Shown: positions 1-12,599, numbered from the stretch's first letter. The stretch is DNA of 64,000 nucleotides from Rutidosis leptorrhynchoides (GCF_046630445.1 NC_092333.1:188521001-188585000), one strand, 5' to 3'. The notes: a model not told the origin generated them from the sequence alone. Numbers and translations are program-made.

Positions 1-2
1 TA

Positions 3-2921
3 ATAAGAAAAGGTTGCTATGCTGTTCTAGCACACGTCGAGAAAGTACAAACTGAAGAAAAGAGCATCAATGATGTTCCCATTGCAAAAGAATTTCCCGA
101 TGTATTTCCGAAAGAATTACCGGGATTACCCCCACATCGATCCGTTGAATTTCAAATAGATCTTGTACCAGGAGCTGCACCAATAGCTCGTGCTCCTTAC
201 AGACTCGCACCCAGCGAGATGAAAGAACTACAAAGCCAATTACAAGAACTTTTAGAGCGTGGTTTCATTCGACCAAGCACATCACCGTGGGGAGCTCCTG
301 TTTTGTTTGTCAAGAAGAAAGATGGTACATTCAGGTTGTGTATCGACTACCGAGAGTTGAACAAACTTACCATCAAGAACCGCTACCCACTACCGAGAAT
401 CGATGACTTATTTGATCAACTACAAGGCTCGTCTGTTTATTCAAAGATTGACTTACGTTCCGGGTATCATCAAATGCGGGTGAAAGAAGATGATATTCCA
501 AAGACTGCTTTCAGAACACGTTACGGTCATTACGAGTTTATGGTCATGCCGTTTGGTTTAACTAATGCACCAGCTGTGTTCATGGACCTTATGAACCGAG
601 TGTGTGGACCATACCTTGACAAGTTTGTCATTGTTTTCATTGATGACATACTTATTTACTCAAAGAATGACCAAGAACACGGTGAACATTTGAGAAAGGT
701 GTTAGAAGTATTGAGGAAGGAAGAATTGTACGCTAAGTTTTCAAAGTGTGCATTTTGGTTGGAAGAAGTTCAATTCCTCGGTCACATAGTGAACAAAGAA
801 GGTATTAAGGTGGATCCGGCAAAGATAGAAACTGTTGAAAAGTGGGAAACCCCGAAAACTCCGAAACACATACGCCAGTTTTTAGGACTAGCTGGTTACT
901 ACAGAAGGTTCATCCAAGACTTTTCCAGAATAGCAAAACCCTTGACTGCATTAACGCATAAAGGGAAGAAATTTGAATGGAATGATGAACAAGAGAAAGC
1001 GTTTCAGTTATTGAAGAAAAAGCTAACTACGGCACCTATATTGTCATTGCCTGAAGGGAATGATGATTTTGTGATTTATTGTGATGCATCAAAGCAAGGT
1101 CTCGGTTGTGTATTAATGCAACGAACGAAGGTGATTGCTTATGCGTCTAGACAATTGAAGATTCACGAACAAAATTATACGACGCATGATTTGGAATTAG
1201 GCGCGGTTGTTTTTGCATTAAAGACTTGGAGGCACTACTTATATGGGGTCAAAAGTATTATATATACTGATCACAAAAGTCTTCAACACATATTTAATCA
1301 GAAACAACTGAATATGAGGCAGCGTAGGTGGATTGAATTGTTGAATGATTACGACTTTGAGATTCGTTACCACCCGGGGAAGGCAAATGTGGTAGTCGAT
1401 GCCTGGAGCAGGAAGGACAGAGAACCCATTCGAGTAAAATCTATGAATATAATGATTCATAATAACCTTACTACTCAAATAAAGGAGGCGCAACAAGGAG
1501 TTTTAAAAGAGGGAAATTTAAAGGATGAAATACCCAAAGGATCGGAGAAGCATCTTAATATTCGGGAAGACGGAACCCGGTATAGGGCTGAAAGGATTTG
1601 GGTACCAAAATTTGGAGATATGAGAGAAATGGTACTTAGAGAAGCTCATAAAACCAGATACTCAATACATCCTGGAACGGGGAAGATGTACAAGGATCTC
1701 AAGAAACATTTTTGGTGGCCGGGTATGAAAGCCGATGTTGCTAAATACGTAGGAGAATGTTTGACGTGTTCTAAGGTCAAAGCTGAGCATCAGAAACCAT
1801 CAGGTCTACTTCAACAACCCGAAATCCCGGAATGGAAATGGGAAAATATTATCATGGATTTCATCACTAAATTGCCAAGGACTGCAAGTGGTTTTGATAC
1901 TATTTGGGTAATAGTTGATCGTCTCACCAAATCAGCACACTTCCTACCAATAAGAGAAGATGACAAGATGGAGAAGTTAGCACGACTGTATTTGAAGGAA
2001 GTCATCTCCAGACATGGAATACCAATCTCTATTATCTCTGATAGGGATGGCAGATTTATTTCAAGATTCTGGCAGACATTACAGCAAGCATTAGGAACTC
2101 GTCTAGACATGAGTACTGCCTATCATCCACAAACTGATGGGCAGAGCGAAAGGACGATACAAACGCTTGAAGACATGCTACGAGCATGTGTTATTGATTT
2201 CGGAAACAGTTGGGATCGACATCTACCGTTAGCAGAATTTTCCTACAACAACAGCTACCATTCAAGCATTGATATGGCGCCGTTTGAAGCACTTTATGGT
2301 AGAAAGTGCAGGTCTCCGATTTGTTGGAGTGAAGTGGGGGATAGACAGATTACGGGTCCAGAGATTATACAAGAAACTACCGAGAAGATCATCCAAATTC
2401 AACAACGATTGAAAACCGTCCAAAGTCGACAAAAGAGCTACGCTGACATTAAAAGAAAAGATATAGAATTTGAAATTGGAGAGATGGTCATGCTTAAAGT
2501 TGCACCTTGGAAAGGCGTTGTTCGATTTGGTAAACGAGGGAAATTAAATCCAAGGTTTATTGGACCATTCAAGATTATTGATCGTGTCGGACCAGTAGCT
2601 TACCGACTTGAGTTACCTCAACAACTCGCGGCTGTACATAACACATTCCACGTCTCGAATTTGAAGAAATGTTTTGCTAAAGAAGATCTCACTATTCCAT
2701 TAGATGAAATCCAAATCAACGAAAAACTTCAATTCATCGAAGAACCCGTCGAAATAATGGATCGTGAGGTTAAAAGACTTAAGCAAAACAAGATACCAAT
2801 TGTTAAGGTTCGATGGAATGCTCGTAGAGGACCCGAGTTCACCTGGGAGCGTGAAGATCAGATGAAGAAGAAATACCCGCATCTATTTCCAGAAGATTCG
2901 TCAACACCTTCAACAGCTTAA
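3..2921 (+). CDS. Ty3/gypsy chromovirus pol polyprotein (element F), 5' end outside window
   Basis: The frame is open from the window edge and ends in TAA at 2919-2921; gag and protease would lie upstream. Numbering from the Met at 219, reverse transcriptase comes first, with the catalytic FIDD at residues 140-143. RNase H follows (YCDAS, then a TDHKS block), then an integrase HHCC zinc finger (ending CLTCSK) and the DDE core. A C-terminal chromodomain lies near residues 835-890 (VKVRW, FTWERE). A chromodomain after integrase marks a plant chromovirus, probably the Tekay/Del clade. The protein would copy element RNA to DNA and integrate it. No stop or frameshift is visible, unlike the other pol copies here. 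The RNase H block usually written VADALSRK reads VVDAWSRK, so activity may be impaired. Family assignment is sure; clade is inference. Confidence 0.93.
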   Translation: MRKGCYAVLAHVEKVQTEEKSINDVPIAKEFPDVFPKELPGLPPHRSVEFQIDLVPGAAPIARAPYRLAPSEMKELQSQLQELLERGFIRPSTSPWGAPVLFVKKKDGTFRLCIDYRELNKLTIKNRYPLPRIDDLFDQLQGSSVYSKIDLRSGYHQMRVKEDDIPKTAFRTRYGHYEFMVMPFGLTNAPAVFMDLMNRVCGPYLDKFVIVFIDDILIYSKNDQEHGEHLRKVLEVLRKEELYAKFSKCAFWLEEVQFLGHIVNKEGIKVDPAKIETVEKWETPKTPKHIRQFLGLAGYYRRFIQDFSRIAKPLTALTHKGKKFEWNDEQEKAFQLLKKKLTTAPILSLPEGNDDFVIYCDASKQGLGCVLMQRTKVIAYASRQLKIHEQNYTTHDLELGAVVFALKTWRHYLYGVKSIIYTDHKSLQHIFNQKQLNMRQRRWIELLNDYDFEIRYHPGKANVVVDAWSRKDREPIRVKSMNIMIHNNLTTQIKEAQQGVLKEGNLKDEIPKGSEKHLNIREDGTRYRAERIWVPKFGDMREMVLREAHKTRYSIHPGTGKMYKDLKKHFWWPGMKADVAKYVGECLTCSKVKAEHQKPSGLLQQPEIPEWKWENIIMDFITKLPRTASGFDTIWVIVDRLTKSAHFLPIREDDKMEKLARLYLKEVISRHGIPISIISDRDGRFISRFWQTLQQALGTRLDMSTAYHPQTDGQSERTIQTLEDMLRACVIDFGNSWDRHLPLAEFSYNNSYHSSIDMAPFEALYGRKCRSPICWSEVGDRQITGPEIIQETTEKIIQIQQRLKTVQSRQKSYADIKRKDIEFEIGEMVMLKVAPWKGVVRFGKRGKLNPRFIGPFKIIDRVGPVAYRLELPQQLAAVHNTFHVSNLKKCFAKEDLTIPLDEIQINEKLQFIEEPVEIMDREVKRLKQNKIPIVKVRWNARRGPEFTWEREDQMKKKYPHLFPEDSSTPSTA

Positions 2922-2956
2922 AATTTCGGGACGAAATTTATTTAACGGGTAGGTAC
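2921..2956 (+). other. Pre-LTR hairpin and polypurine tract of element F
   Basis: Directly after the pol stop lies AAATTTCG-GGA-CGAAATTT (2921-2939), an 8-bp perfect inverted repeat around a 3-nt loop. A short T/A spacer and the purine-rich GGGTAGG run lead to the LTR start 17 nt after the hairpin. The purine run is the expected plus-strand primer. The hairpin recurs in elements A and E, and with different stems in C and D. Confidence 0.75.
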
Positions 2957-5900
2957 TGTAGTGACCCGAACTTTTCCATGTTTATATATATTAATTGAGA
3001 TTGATATTTACATGATTAAATGTTTCCAACATCTTAAGCAATCAAACTTGTTAAGACTTGATTAATTGAAATAGGTTTCATATAGACAATTGACCACCCA
3101 AGTTGACCGGTGATTCACGAACGTTAAAACTTGTAAAAACTATATGATGACATATATATGGATATATATATATAGTTAACATGATACTATGATAAGTAAA
3201 TATATCATTAAGTATATTAACAATGAACTACATATGTAAAAACAAGACTACTAACTTAATGATTTTTAAACGAGACATATATGTAACGATTATCGTTGTA
3301 AAGACATTTAATGTATATATATCATATTAAGAGATATTCATACATGATAATATCATGATAATATAATAATTTAAAATCTCATTTGATATTATAAACATTG
3401 GGTTAACAACATTTAACAAGATCGTTAACCTAAAGGTTTCAAAACAACACTTACATGTAACGACTAACGATGACTTAACGACTCAGTTAAAATGTATATA
3501 CATGTAGTGTTTTAATATGTATTTATACACTTTTGAAAGACTTCAATACACTTATCAAAATACTTCTACTTAACAAAAATGCATACAATTACATCCTCGT
3601 TCAGTTTCATCAACAATTCTACTCGTATGCACCCGTATTCGTACTCGTACAATACACAGCTTTTAGATGTATGTACTATTGGTATATACACTCCAATGAT
3701 CAGCTCTTAGCAGCCCATGTGAGTCACCTAACACATGTGGGAACCATCATTTGGCAACTAGCATGAAATATCTCATAAAATTACAAAAATATGAGTAATC
3801 ATTCATGACTTATTTACATGAAAACAAAATTACATATCCTTTATATCTAATCCATACACCAACGACCAAAAACACCTACAAACACTTTCATTCTTCAATT
3901 TTCTTCATCTAATTGATCTCTCTCAAGTTCTATCTTCAAGTTCTAAGTGTTCTTCATAAATTCCAAAAGTTCTAGTTTCATAAAATCAAGAATACTTTCA
4001 AGTTTGCTAGCTCACTTCCAATCTTGTAAGGTGATCATCCAACCTCAAGAAATCTTTGTTTCTTACAGTAGGTTATCATTCTAATACAAGGTAATAATCA
4101 TATTCAAACTTTGGTTCAATTTCTATAACTATAACAATCTTATTTCAAGTGATGATCTTACTTGAACTTGTTTTCGTGTCATGATTCTGCTTCAAGAACT
4201 TCGAGCCATCCAAGGATCCATTGAAGCTAGATCCATTTTTCTCTTTTCTAGTAGGTTTATCCAAGGAACTTAAGGTAGTAATAATTTTCATAACATCATT
4301 CGATTCATACATATAAAACTATCTTATTCGAAGGTTTAAACTTGTAATCACTAGAACATAGTTTAGTTAATTCTAAACTTGTTCGCAAACAAAAGTTAAT
4401 CCCTCTAACTTGACTTTTAAAATCAACTAAACACATGTTCTATATCTATATGATATGCTAACTTAATGATTTAAAACCTGGAAACACGAAAAACACCGTA
4501 AAACCGGATTTACGCCGTCGTAGTAACACTGCGGGCTGTTTTGGGTTTGTTAATTAAAAATTATGATAAACTTTGATTTAAAAGTTGTTATTCTGATAAA
4601 ATGATTTTTATTATGAACATGAAACTATATCCAAAAATTATGGTTAAACTCAAAGTGGAAGTATGTTTTCTAAAATGGTCATCTAGACGTCGTTCTTTCG
4701 ACTGAAATGACTACCTTTACAAAAACGACTTGTAACTTATTTTTCCGACTATAAACCTATACTTTTTCTGTTTAGATTCATAAAATAGAGTTCAATATGA
4801 AACCATAGCAATTTGATTCACTCAAAACGGATTTAAAATGAAGAAGTTATGGGTAAAACAAGATTGGATAATTTTTCTCATTTTAGCTACGTGAAAATTG
4901 GTAACAAATCTATTCCAACCATAACTTGATCAACTTGTATTGTATATTATGTAATCTTGAGATACCATAGACACGTATACAATGTTTCGACCTATCATGT
5001 CGACACATCTATATATATTTCGGAACAACCATAGACACTCTATATGTGAATGTTGGAGTTAGCTATATAGGGTTGAGGTTGATTCCAAAATATATATAGT
5101 TTGAGTTGTGATCAATACTGAGATACGTATACACTGGGTCGTGGATTGATTCAAGATAATATTTATCGATTTATTTCTGTACATCTAACTGTGGACAACT
5201 AGTTGTAGGTTACTAACGAGGACAGCTGACTTAATAAACTTAAAACATCAAAATATATTAAAAGTGTTGTAAATATATTTTGAACATACTTTGATATATA
5301 TGTATATATTGTTATATGTTCGTGAATCAACCAGTGGCCAAGTCTTACTTCTCGACGAAGTAAAAAATCTGTGAAAGTGAGTTATAGTCCCACTTTTAAA
5401 ATCTAATATTTTTGGGATGAGAATACATGCAGGTTTTATAAATGATTTACAAAATAGACACAAGTACGTGAAACTACATTCTATGGTTGAATTATCAAAA
5501 TCGAATATGCCCCTTTTTATTAAGTCTGGTAATCTAAGAATTAGGGAACAGACACCCTAATTGACGCGAATCCTAAAGATAGATCTATTGGGCCTAACAA
5601 ACCCCATCCAAAGTACCGGATGCTTTAGTACTTCGAAATTTATATCATATCCGAAGGGTGTCCCGGAATGATGGGGATATTCTTATATATGCATCTTGTT
5701 AATGTCGGTTACCAGGTGTTCACATTATGAATGACTTTTATCTCTATGTATGGGATGTGTATTGAAATATGAAATCTTGTGGTCTATTATTATGATTTGA
5801 TATATATAGGTTAAACCTATAACTCACCAACATTTTTGTTGACGTTTTAAGCATGTTTATTCTCAGGTGATTAGTAAGAACTTCCGCTGTCGCATACTTA

Positions 5901-6209
5901 AATAAGGACGAGATTTGGAGTCCATGCTTGTATGATATTGTGTAAAAACTGCATTCAAGAAACTTATTATGTTGTAACATATTTGTATTGTAAACCATTA
6001 TGTAATGGTCGTGTGTAAACAGGATATTTTAGATTATCATTATTTGATAATCTACGTAAAGCTTTTTAAACCTTTATTGATGAAATAAAGGTTATGGTTT
6101 GTTTTAAAATGAATGCAGTCTTTGAAAAACGTCTCATATAGAGGTCAAAACCTCGCAACGAAATCAATTAATATGGAACGTTTTTAATCAATAAGAACGG
6201 GACATTTCA
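2957..6209 (+). mobile_element. 3' LTR of chromovirus F (3253 bp)
   Basis: It starts TGTAGTGACCCG just after the polypurine tract and ends GGGACATTTCA, giving TG...CA termini. The base after the end resumes a copia reading frame (TACAAAGCC, Y-K-A), so the right boundary is sharp and TACAA (6210-6214) is the likely target duplication. The matching left copy is outside the window. The interior is AT-rich with no credible ORF. Near the 3' end is a block of the type GAGGTCAAAACCTCG that also occurs near the ends of the solo LTR and element A LTRs, so these families are related. Confidence 0.85.
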
Positions 6210-7576
6210 TACAAAGCCCGGTTAGTGGGCGATGGGCGATCGCAATTACTTGGTGTTGATTGTCATGAGACTTTTAGTCCGGTTGTTAAACCGGCCCCTA
6301 TTCGATTGGTTTTAAGTATTGCGGTATCTAAGTCTTGGCAAATTAATCAATTGGATGTTAAGAATGCGTTCCTACACGGTCATCTTAAGGAAACAGTGTA
6401 CATGCACTAACCATTCGGATTTCGGGACAAAACTCATCCGAATCATGTTTGTTTACTTCATCGTTCTCTCTATGGTTTAAAGCAGGCCCCTCGGGCTTGG
6501 TATCAACGGTTTGCGGATTATGCTAAATCTATTGGGTTTGCTAATAGTACTTGTGATCATTCTCTCTTTATTTTTCGTCATGGGACGGATATGGCCTATC
6601 TACTTTTGTACGTCGATGACATTATACTTGTTACTTCTAATGAAAAGCTACGTTTGCGCATCATGTCTTTGTTGTCACGTGAATTTGCTATGACAAACTT
6701 GGTGCCATTGCATTCTTTTTTAGGTATTAACGTTACTCGTTCTTCGGATGGACTCTTCCTTAGTCAATCTGCCTATGCAATGGATATCATCAAGCGAGCA
6801 GGTTTGACTGGTTTTAATCCGGTTTCGACTCCAGTGGCTACTGATCGCAAACTTAGTTCTAAACAAGGGCGACCCTATGCTGATTCAACAAAGTATAGAA
6901 GTCTGGCAGGCGCCTTACAGTATCTTACCTTCACTCGCCCTGATATTTCGTATGCGGTACAACAGATTTGTTTACATATGCATGATCCCAAGGAAGTCCA
7001 CATGGATGCGTTGAAACGTATCCTTCGTTATGTGTACAGTACTCTCTCTCTCTCGGATTATATATCACTCGCTCCAAATCTACTGATCTCATTGCTTACA
7101 CGGATGCGGATTGGGGTGGATGTCCAGACACTAGACGTTCCACCTCCGGTTATTGTGTTTTTTATGGTGATAGCTTAATTTCTTGGTCTTCTAAGCGTCA
7201 AACCACCATGTCTCGCTCTAGTACTGAAGCGGAGTATCGTGTGGTTGCTAATGTGGTAGCGGAATCGTGTTGGCTTCGAAATCTCATTCTTGAGTTACAT
7301 TGTCCCATTCGAAAGGCCACACTTGTTTTTTGTGACAATATGAGTGCTATTTATCTCTCGGGTAATCCTATTTATCATCAACGCACCAAACACATCGAGA
7401 TGGATATTCACTTTGTACGGGAAAAGGTTGCTACAGGTCAGGTTCGGATATTACATGTACCGACACGGTTTCAAATTGCCGATATTTTCACCAAAGGTCT
7501 ACCACGGTTATTATTCGATGAATTTCGTTCCAGTCTCCTCGTCTCGTTACCGAAGGCTTCGACTGCGGGGGAGTAA
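6210..7576 (+). pseudogene. Ty1/copia pol fragment (RT and RNase H), interrupted by element F
   Basis: The frame begins mid-protein at a Y-K-A-R-L-V block typical of the start of copia reverse transcriptase and runs through [19 protein letters not shown] and the catalytic YVDD (near 6620). RNase H follows with TDADWGG, SSTEAEY and CDNMSA and ends at 7576. It is broken. A TAA at 6408-6410 replaces the Gln expected after Met-His (CAA to TAA). A one-base frameshift lies in a CT-repeat stretch near 7040-7060, after which coding continues in another frame. The N-terminal half (gag, protease, integrase) was cut off by element F, which entered at 6210. Ale-like lineage is suggested by the short LTR that follows; lineage is inference, the superfamily is sure. 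Confidence 0.92.
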
Positions 7577-7586
7577 TAGCGGTCCA

Positions 7587-7764
7587 TGTTATATTAGGAT
7601 TATATATTGTATAATTATCTATTATCTTGTGAATATTGTGTATATATCCAATCCTTAAATAAAGGATTCTTGTTCCCTACTTTAGGAGATTTGATGTAAT
7701 CCTTGTGGGCATATATACCCACGACATGTTTCAATGCAAAGGCAACAATCATCATTTTCTTACA
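7587..7764 (+). mobile_element. Short 3' LTR of the copia element
   Basis: A purine tract (TGCGGGGGAG) follows the RNase H end, then TGTTATATTAGG begins the LTR. A TATA-like run, an AATAAA at about 7659 and an end TTTTCTTACA complete a 178-bp LTR with TG...CA ends. The size suits Ale-like copia elements. The 5' partner is not in the window. Confidence 0.65.
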
Positions 7765-8270
7765 GATGCGTGTTTATCGATGGCACCTGTGATTTAAAAG
7801 GTATTTCTTTAGCTCGAATCTAATAACAATCGGACCACATTGTAATTTTAATAACTTAATTTTGTAAATTTATTTAATTAATATTGTGTTGTCACATATT
7901 TGTTGCAAGGATTTTGTAACTTTAACCATTTGACTTTGTACTTAGAGTTTAAAGTTTGAGCTTAACGATTTGACTTTGTACTTAGAGTTTGAAGTTTGAG
8001 CAAGAAGATGAAGTTAGTTAGTGAAAAGTAGTTAAAATAGCTGTAATAAAAGAACTAAATTGACAAAAATACCTCCATGTGCATGCACAAGGATGGATTT
8101 ATTGTAGAACTTCAACTGATAATTGACGGAGAGATGCTCTATTAAAAAAAAATTACTCTATACATCTCATATTTATGATTCACTATTCCATTTCAGAATT
8201 TCGCACATTAATAGTGTCTACTACCAAATACAGAATGTAAATTTAATCAAATTTTCCATATTGTTCTTAA
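7765..8270. other. AT-rich spacer, no gene seen
   Basis: No coding region, RNA gene or recognisable element. The only structure is a near-perfect 40-bp direct duplication, listed separately. Confidence 0.6.
7922..8001. repeat. 40-bp tandem duplication
   Basis: Units 7922-7961 and 7962-8001 are adjacent and differ at about two positions. Each contains TTTGACTTTGTACTTAGAG. It looks like a recent local duplication; no function is suggested. Confidence 0.85.
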
Positions 8271-8830
8271 CTTGTCCGGCTCGGCCCGCGCGTTGTGGTG
8301 GGGGCTTTAGGCCTGCGTATTCATATTTAACATAGCTTTGTGTATTTACAGAGGGGAACACAGCCCATGTGTTAAGCGCCGTTTTAGATGTCGATGTGTT
8401 AAGCGTTTTTTAAAATGTATCCGTTTCGAACGTAGTTAGTTTTGATTTGTTCAATAAATTTTTTCGAGTGTAACGGTGCTCTCGGAAAAATTTATCTCGC
8501 TGCGAACAAAAAGATACGGGCTGTCGTTATGTTTAGCGTTTTTAAAAAAAGTGTCTGTTTCGAACGTGGTTAGTTTCGTTTTGTTCGTGAAATTATTTCG
8601 AGTCTGACGCTGCCGTCGAAAAAATTTAACTCGTGGCTAGCGGGAAGATACGAGTTGTCGTTGTGTTTAGCGTTTTTTTGAGAAGTGTCCATTTCGCGTA
8701 TAGTTAGTCCCCTTGGGTTCGTAAGTTTTTTTCGAGTTGAACGGTGGTCTCGGAAAAATTTAGCTCGCACTGAGCGAGAAGATACGGTCCAGTATAAATT
8801 CGGGTGGAATTAGTTTATTTTATTTTAATA
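8271..8830 (-). mobile_element. Helitron-like non-autonomous element, copy 1
   Basis: On the minus strand it ends in a GC-rich hairpin (around CGCGCGGGCC) followed by about 11 nt and CAAG, matching copy 2 at 28553, which ends in CTAG. The body contains three degenerate units of about 133 bp (8401-8534, 8535-8668, 8669-about 8800), each with GTTTCGAACGT-like and AGATACG blocks. There are no terminal inverted repeats and no coding region. The far boundary is not defined. A Helitron origin rests on the terminal hairpin plus the CTRR-like end of copy 2 and is inference. Confidence 0.5.
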
Positions 8831-9190
8831 AAATTGTATATGTACACTCTTTACCCCTGAAATAGTATAAACTTGAGGGACCGTTGTGTAAATATAGCCG
8901 AAGTTGAGGGGCCGTTTGTAATGTGAACGCAAACTCAAAACGTGCATTAGTAGTTGTACATATGGAGTGCATATGGTAGTTGTACATTACTGTTTCTAAT
9001 TCTGTGTTTTAGAAAGGAGAATAATAATAATAATAATAATAATTAATTAAACTACAAAAGTGGTGAATTTTATAATTAACTGAGGGTAAAACTGTAAAGT
9101 TAAAAAATTATGATTACGACATTTCTTAAACTCTGTTTTTATTGTTAAGATTTATAGGACCCAACAAGACAAGTGATTTATACCAATTAC
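8831..9190. other. AT-rich spacer with an (AAT)n microsatellite
   Basis: Contains an ATA/TAA microsatellite at about 9020-9042. No gene is seen. Its start may still belong to the Helitron-like repeat, since GAGGGACCGT and GAGGGGCCGT blocks recur here. Confidence 0.5.
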
Positions 9191-11367
9191 TAATCCACAA
9201 ACGATAAATGAACTAGCTAAAGCATATGAACGATAAATAAATACATAAACGATACAAGGATTTAATGTGGTTATATCACAACTTCAAAGCACGGAAAAGA
9301 GTTTACTCAATAGGCGCAAACTAGAGATTATTACTATAAACTTCGTGCACAAAGTTACAGGTTGCATGGGTTATATATATAATGCTAAACGGCAATGAAT
9401 TAGACACAAATGAAGGCTCCAAATTGCTTTGCAACTTCTGATCTTTAAACCAGTTTCTGCGACCTAAACCTCGCGGTTGTGAGGCCTTCGAATTCAGAAG
9501 TCTAACTTCTTGTTTAATCCAACTTCGCACTCAACAAGCTTCTAATCTTAGGAGACATTAAACAAAACTTAACCTTTGCCAACCCGTCAACTATGTTTAT
9601 ACAACCCACAATAATCTCAGATTAGCCTCTTAACAACTCATTTTGATATCGCCGGATGAGACACCCGAATCACGACACACTTCCACCGTTATCCTGCGAG
9701 GAAGGAAGTCTATCAACATCAACAAACACTGCTGAGCGATAATCAAATCTCATATTTACTAGCTTAGGCCATCTTTGTTTCTTTCGCCACCATCTTCTTA
9801 AACCAGAAAATCATCTTCTTACGCTAGAGGATACATTGATGTGAGCGAGAATTCAATTACAGGATTCTTTCATGAGGCAACACCGCCTCACTGATCGCTC
9901 TGGACACATCCAATCCTTCCACCAACATGACAACGATCACCCGTACAGATTACCTCGTCCATCTATGATTTTCTTTCCTACCAATCAGAAACCCCAACAG
10001 ACACCTTCATAGACTTATCATGAAGGTACTGAGTGAGAACGCAGTTGTGATGACCCGTCCTAATCCACCTGGACGAATGCATCAACATCTGGTCCCATTG
10101 CGAGGTATTTGACCTCTATGTGATACGTTTTGTAACATTGCATTCGTTTTAAAAGATAATTCATAAATGAATATATAAATTCCAGGTTTTTAACATCTGA
10201 TGATTCCTACGTATAGACAATCACCATTTAAATGGTTTACAATAATACATTTATTGACAATACAGTCAAAATAAAGTACATGGTAATGGTTTGGTGAATG
10301 CAAGTTTCTTGTATATAGCATGTAAGACTCCAAGCACATAACGTGTATCACGTATCAGCAAACAGCGGAAGACTTCTAGAAACCTGAGAATAAACATGCT
10401 TCAAGTATCAACACACAGGTTGGTGAGTTCATAGTTTTAATATTACACATAATCCGTATATCAATGTGGATTACAAAAGTTCAGTTGTTTTATTCAAAAC
10501 GTTTATCAATATGTTTTAACATTTCAAATCATCTGTATGTAAAGGTTGATCACAAGATCTCAGTTGTTTTATCCAAAGCGTTTATCAATAGGTTTTACAT
10601 AAAAGGTGGACCACAAGATTTTAGTTGTTTCATCCGAAACGTTTATCAATCGGTTCTACAAAATTGAGCACCCTGGTAACTAAACTTTAACGTTTATATA
10701 ATTTGTACCCTTTGTATAATCATCTTAATAATACACGCAAACCAACGTGTACGCTTCTCAAATAGCATACGTCCGTTAAAAGGCTAGTGCTCTAGCTCGA
10801 ACGGGGATATTAAGCCCTATGGATCCATATACTACTACTCGCGCCCACCAGTTCTTATAACTGGCAGTTACTAGTTACCAAAGTTAAGGGATTTTTGGTT
10901 CAAACTCAATGTAGAATTTAGTATGTACTTGTATCCATTGTGTTTAAAATATATTGCATGTATTCTTAGCCCAAAAATATATATTGCAAAAGCAATTAAA
11001 AAGGGAGCAAATGAAACTCACTCAAATCAGTTTTAGTTTTTGTATTCATTTTATAAAACAGCGCATGTATTCTCAGCCCAAAAATATGTATAAAAAGGGA
11101 TCAATGAACTCACTGTTTTATATTGATATACAATATTGCAGGAAAGCACGTAGACGCATCGGAGATGATAAACACGAGGTTTGATTCACAAAAATGCCCC
11201 CGAACATTACCCATAACCTCCTTGGTAATAACCCATATTTTTCTTAGCTCTAGCTCGCTCGGAAACTCGTTTTGAAAATTACTTGGACAGCACTCCGTCG
11301 TAATATTTTATGTACATTATTATTTTTGTATCGCAAAAATAATAACACTAATAATAAAAATAATAAG

Positions 11368-11369
<2 letters not shown>

Positions 11370-11425
<56 letters not shown>
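11370..11425. repeat. (TAA)n microsatellite in the solo LTR
   Basis: A near-perfect TAA run of about 18 units. It creates spurious poly-Asn and poly-Ile reading frames on the two strands. The same spot is a (TAA)n in the 3' LTR of element A and is deleted in its 5' LTR. Confidence 0.95.
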
Positions 11426-11427
<2 letters not shown>

Positions 11428-11478
11428 GAAAATAAATACGGAGTAATATATGTTAAAACAGAAGCAGAATGATCGAGT

Positions 11479-11553
11479 TTTTATAGGTGTGGCCTGTCCC
11501 CAGACCCCATGCGATCGCATGGTTCTGAAGGCCATTGGCCATGCGATCGCATG
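11479..11553 (-). promoter_or_regulatory. Palindrome pair plus TATA-like box, solo LTR
   Basis: Two copies of the perfect palindrome CATGCGATCGCATG (11508-11521, 11540-11553) stand just upstream, on the minus strand, of TATAAAA (11479-11485). The layout is the same in both element A LTRs. A core promoter is inferred from the TATA motif and its place in the LTR. Confidence 0.6.
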
Positions 11554-11605
11554 ACCCATTTTTCCAGCTCACATAATTTTGTCCTAATGCTTGTCGACAT
11601 AATTA

Positions 11606-11643
<38 letters not shown>

Positions 11644-11900
11644 ATTTAAATTAATTAATTATATATTATATTTTATTCTCGTGCATAGTTGATTTGTAAT
11701 TTTTGTTCCGATAAGTCGTACATCATCACTTGACTTATGTCCCGGTTCCGGTTTTTCGAATGTCCTTTCGTACCTTTAGAAAACTTGCATTTTACGTTTC
11801 GTGTCACGTACCTTTGTCAAAATATAGCCTTAAGTTATCCATAAACTATACCACTCAAAGTATAGCCTTAAGTTATCCATAAACTATACCACTCAAAGTT

Positions 11901-12041
11901 ACTGTAGCAAAGTTACTGTAGCAAAGTCAATTTTTACTGTAGCAATTCACTGTAGCAAAGTAAATTTTACTGTAGCAAATAGTGATTTTCGAAAACACTG
12001 TAGCATTTTGGGTACTGTAGCAATTTGAAAATACTGTAGCA
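11901..12041. repeat. Eight ACTGTAGCA repeats, solo LTR
   Basis: The core ACTGTAGCA occurs eight times, most often followed by AA or AAG, at irregular spacing. Element A carries six copies in its 3' LTR and three in its 5' LTR. On the element's own strand the motif is TGCTACAGT, in the 5' part of the LTR where enhancer-like repeats are usual. Confidence 0.85.
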
Positions 12042-12599
12042 AATTAGTGTTTTACTTGTTCATCTTAAACGTTTTAGTTAACTTATCTAAATATCAATCG
12101 AATCAATAATCGAATGTTACTATCGTTTACTAAATAACTTGAAATCATATATATTCAAATAGATATATAAACCAATAAGTTTAATGTACGGTAACATGCA
12201 ATTAAAACTTTGTTACGTTTTCAATTTATAGTATATATATGTATCTATTTACATATAATGGTTCGCGAATCGTTGAGAACAACTGAAGGGTATTTGAATA
12301 GTTTAAAATTTTTGAGATTCAGTTTTACAGACTTTACTTATCGTGTCGAAATCATTAATCATTTAAGATTAAGTTTAAATTTAGTCGAAATTTCCGGGTC
12401 ATCACAGCAGTCACCACCTCGATATCTACCACATTTTCTAACTTTCCGCTTTCACACTAGTACACTGACCTCCTCATAGCTATGAATTTTACAAACCCCA
12501 TCAATCTTCTCAACCCAAGCACGCTCCCACTGTGTAAGTAAGAATTAAACTGTGGCTACTCGAGAAGAAACTTGGTTCAACGAGCAGAACTTGGCTCAA

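Larger units (their letters stand above)
10046..12406 (-). mobile_element. Solo LTR of the element A family (2361 bp)
   Basis: The termini are TGTGATGACCCG at 10046 and CGGGTCATCACA at 12406, a 12-bp inverted match. They are flanked by perfect 5-bp duplications GCAGT (10041-10045 and 12407-12411). No internal region or second LTR is present, so this is the product of LTR-LTR recombination. It shares its whole plan with the LTRs of element A: TACTGTAGCA repeats, paired CATGCGATCGCATG palindromes, a TATA-like box and the end block. Orientation follows from the TATA box and the LTR end block. Confidence 0.93.
9191..12560 (-). mobile_element. Degenerate copia-like relic, split by a solo LTR
   Basis: The minus strand of 9191-9540 reads like a copia LTR: it starts TGTTGAGTGCGAAG near 9535 and runs to a TTGGTATAAATC that resembles a decayed primer-binding site. 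Upstream on that strand (9541-10045, continuing at 12412-12560 beyond the solo LTR) is sequence with no clear domain. The two parts join exactly across the solo LTR, since the GCAGT duplication flanks it. I could not translate a recognisable protein, so the copia label rests only on the LTR-like end. Confidence 0.35.

Noticed and set aside
1239-2882. Minus-strand ORFs of 60-99 codons under element F pol
   Set aside because: Antisense shadows of a clear pol frame, with no domain of their own.
3700-3750. Inverted CCCATGTG / CACATGTGGG in the element F LTR as another promoter palindrome
   Set aside because: Imperfect, not repeated and without a clear TATA box nearby.
7540-7575. Pre-tract hairpin in the copia element (CGAAG-G-CTTCG)
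   Set aside because: Only 5-bp arms, a one-base loop and no AGGA; too weak to join the hairpin set seen in the gypsy-type elements.
11272-11559. ORFs rich in Asn (plus) and Ile (minus)
   Set aside because: Both are products of the (TAA)n microsatellite in the solo LTR; no coding signal around it.
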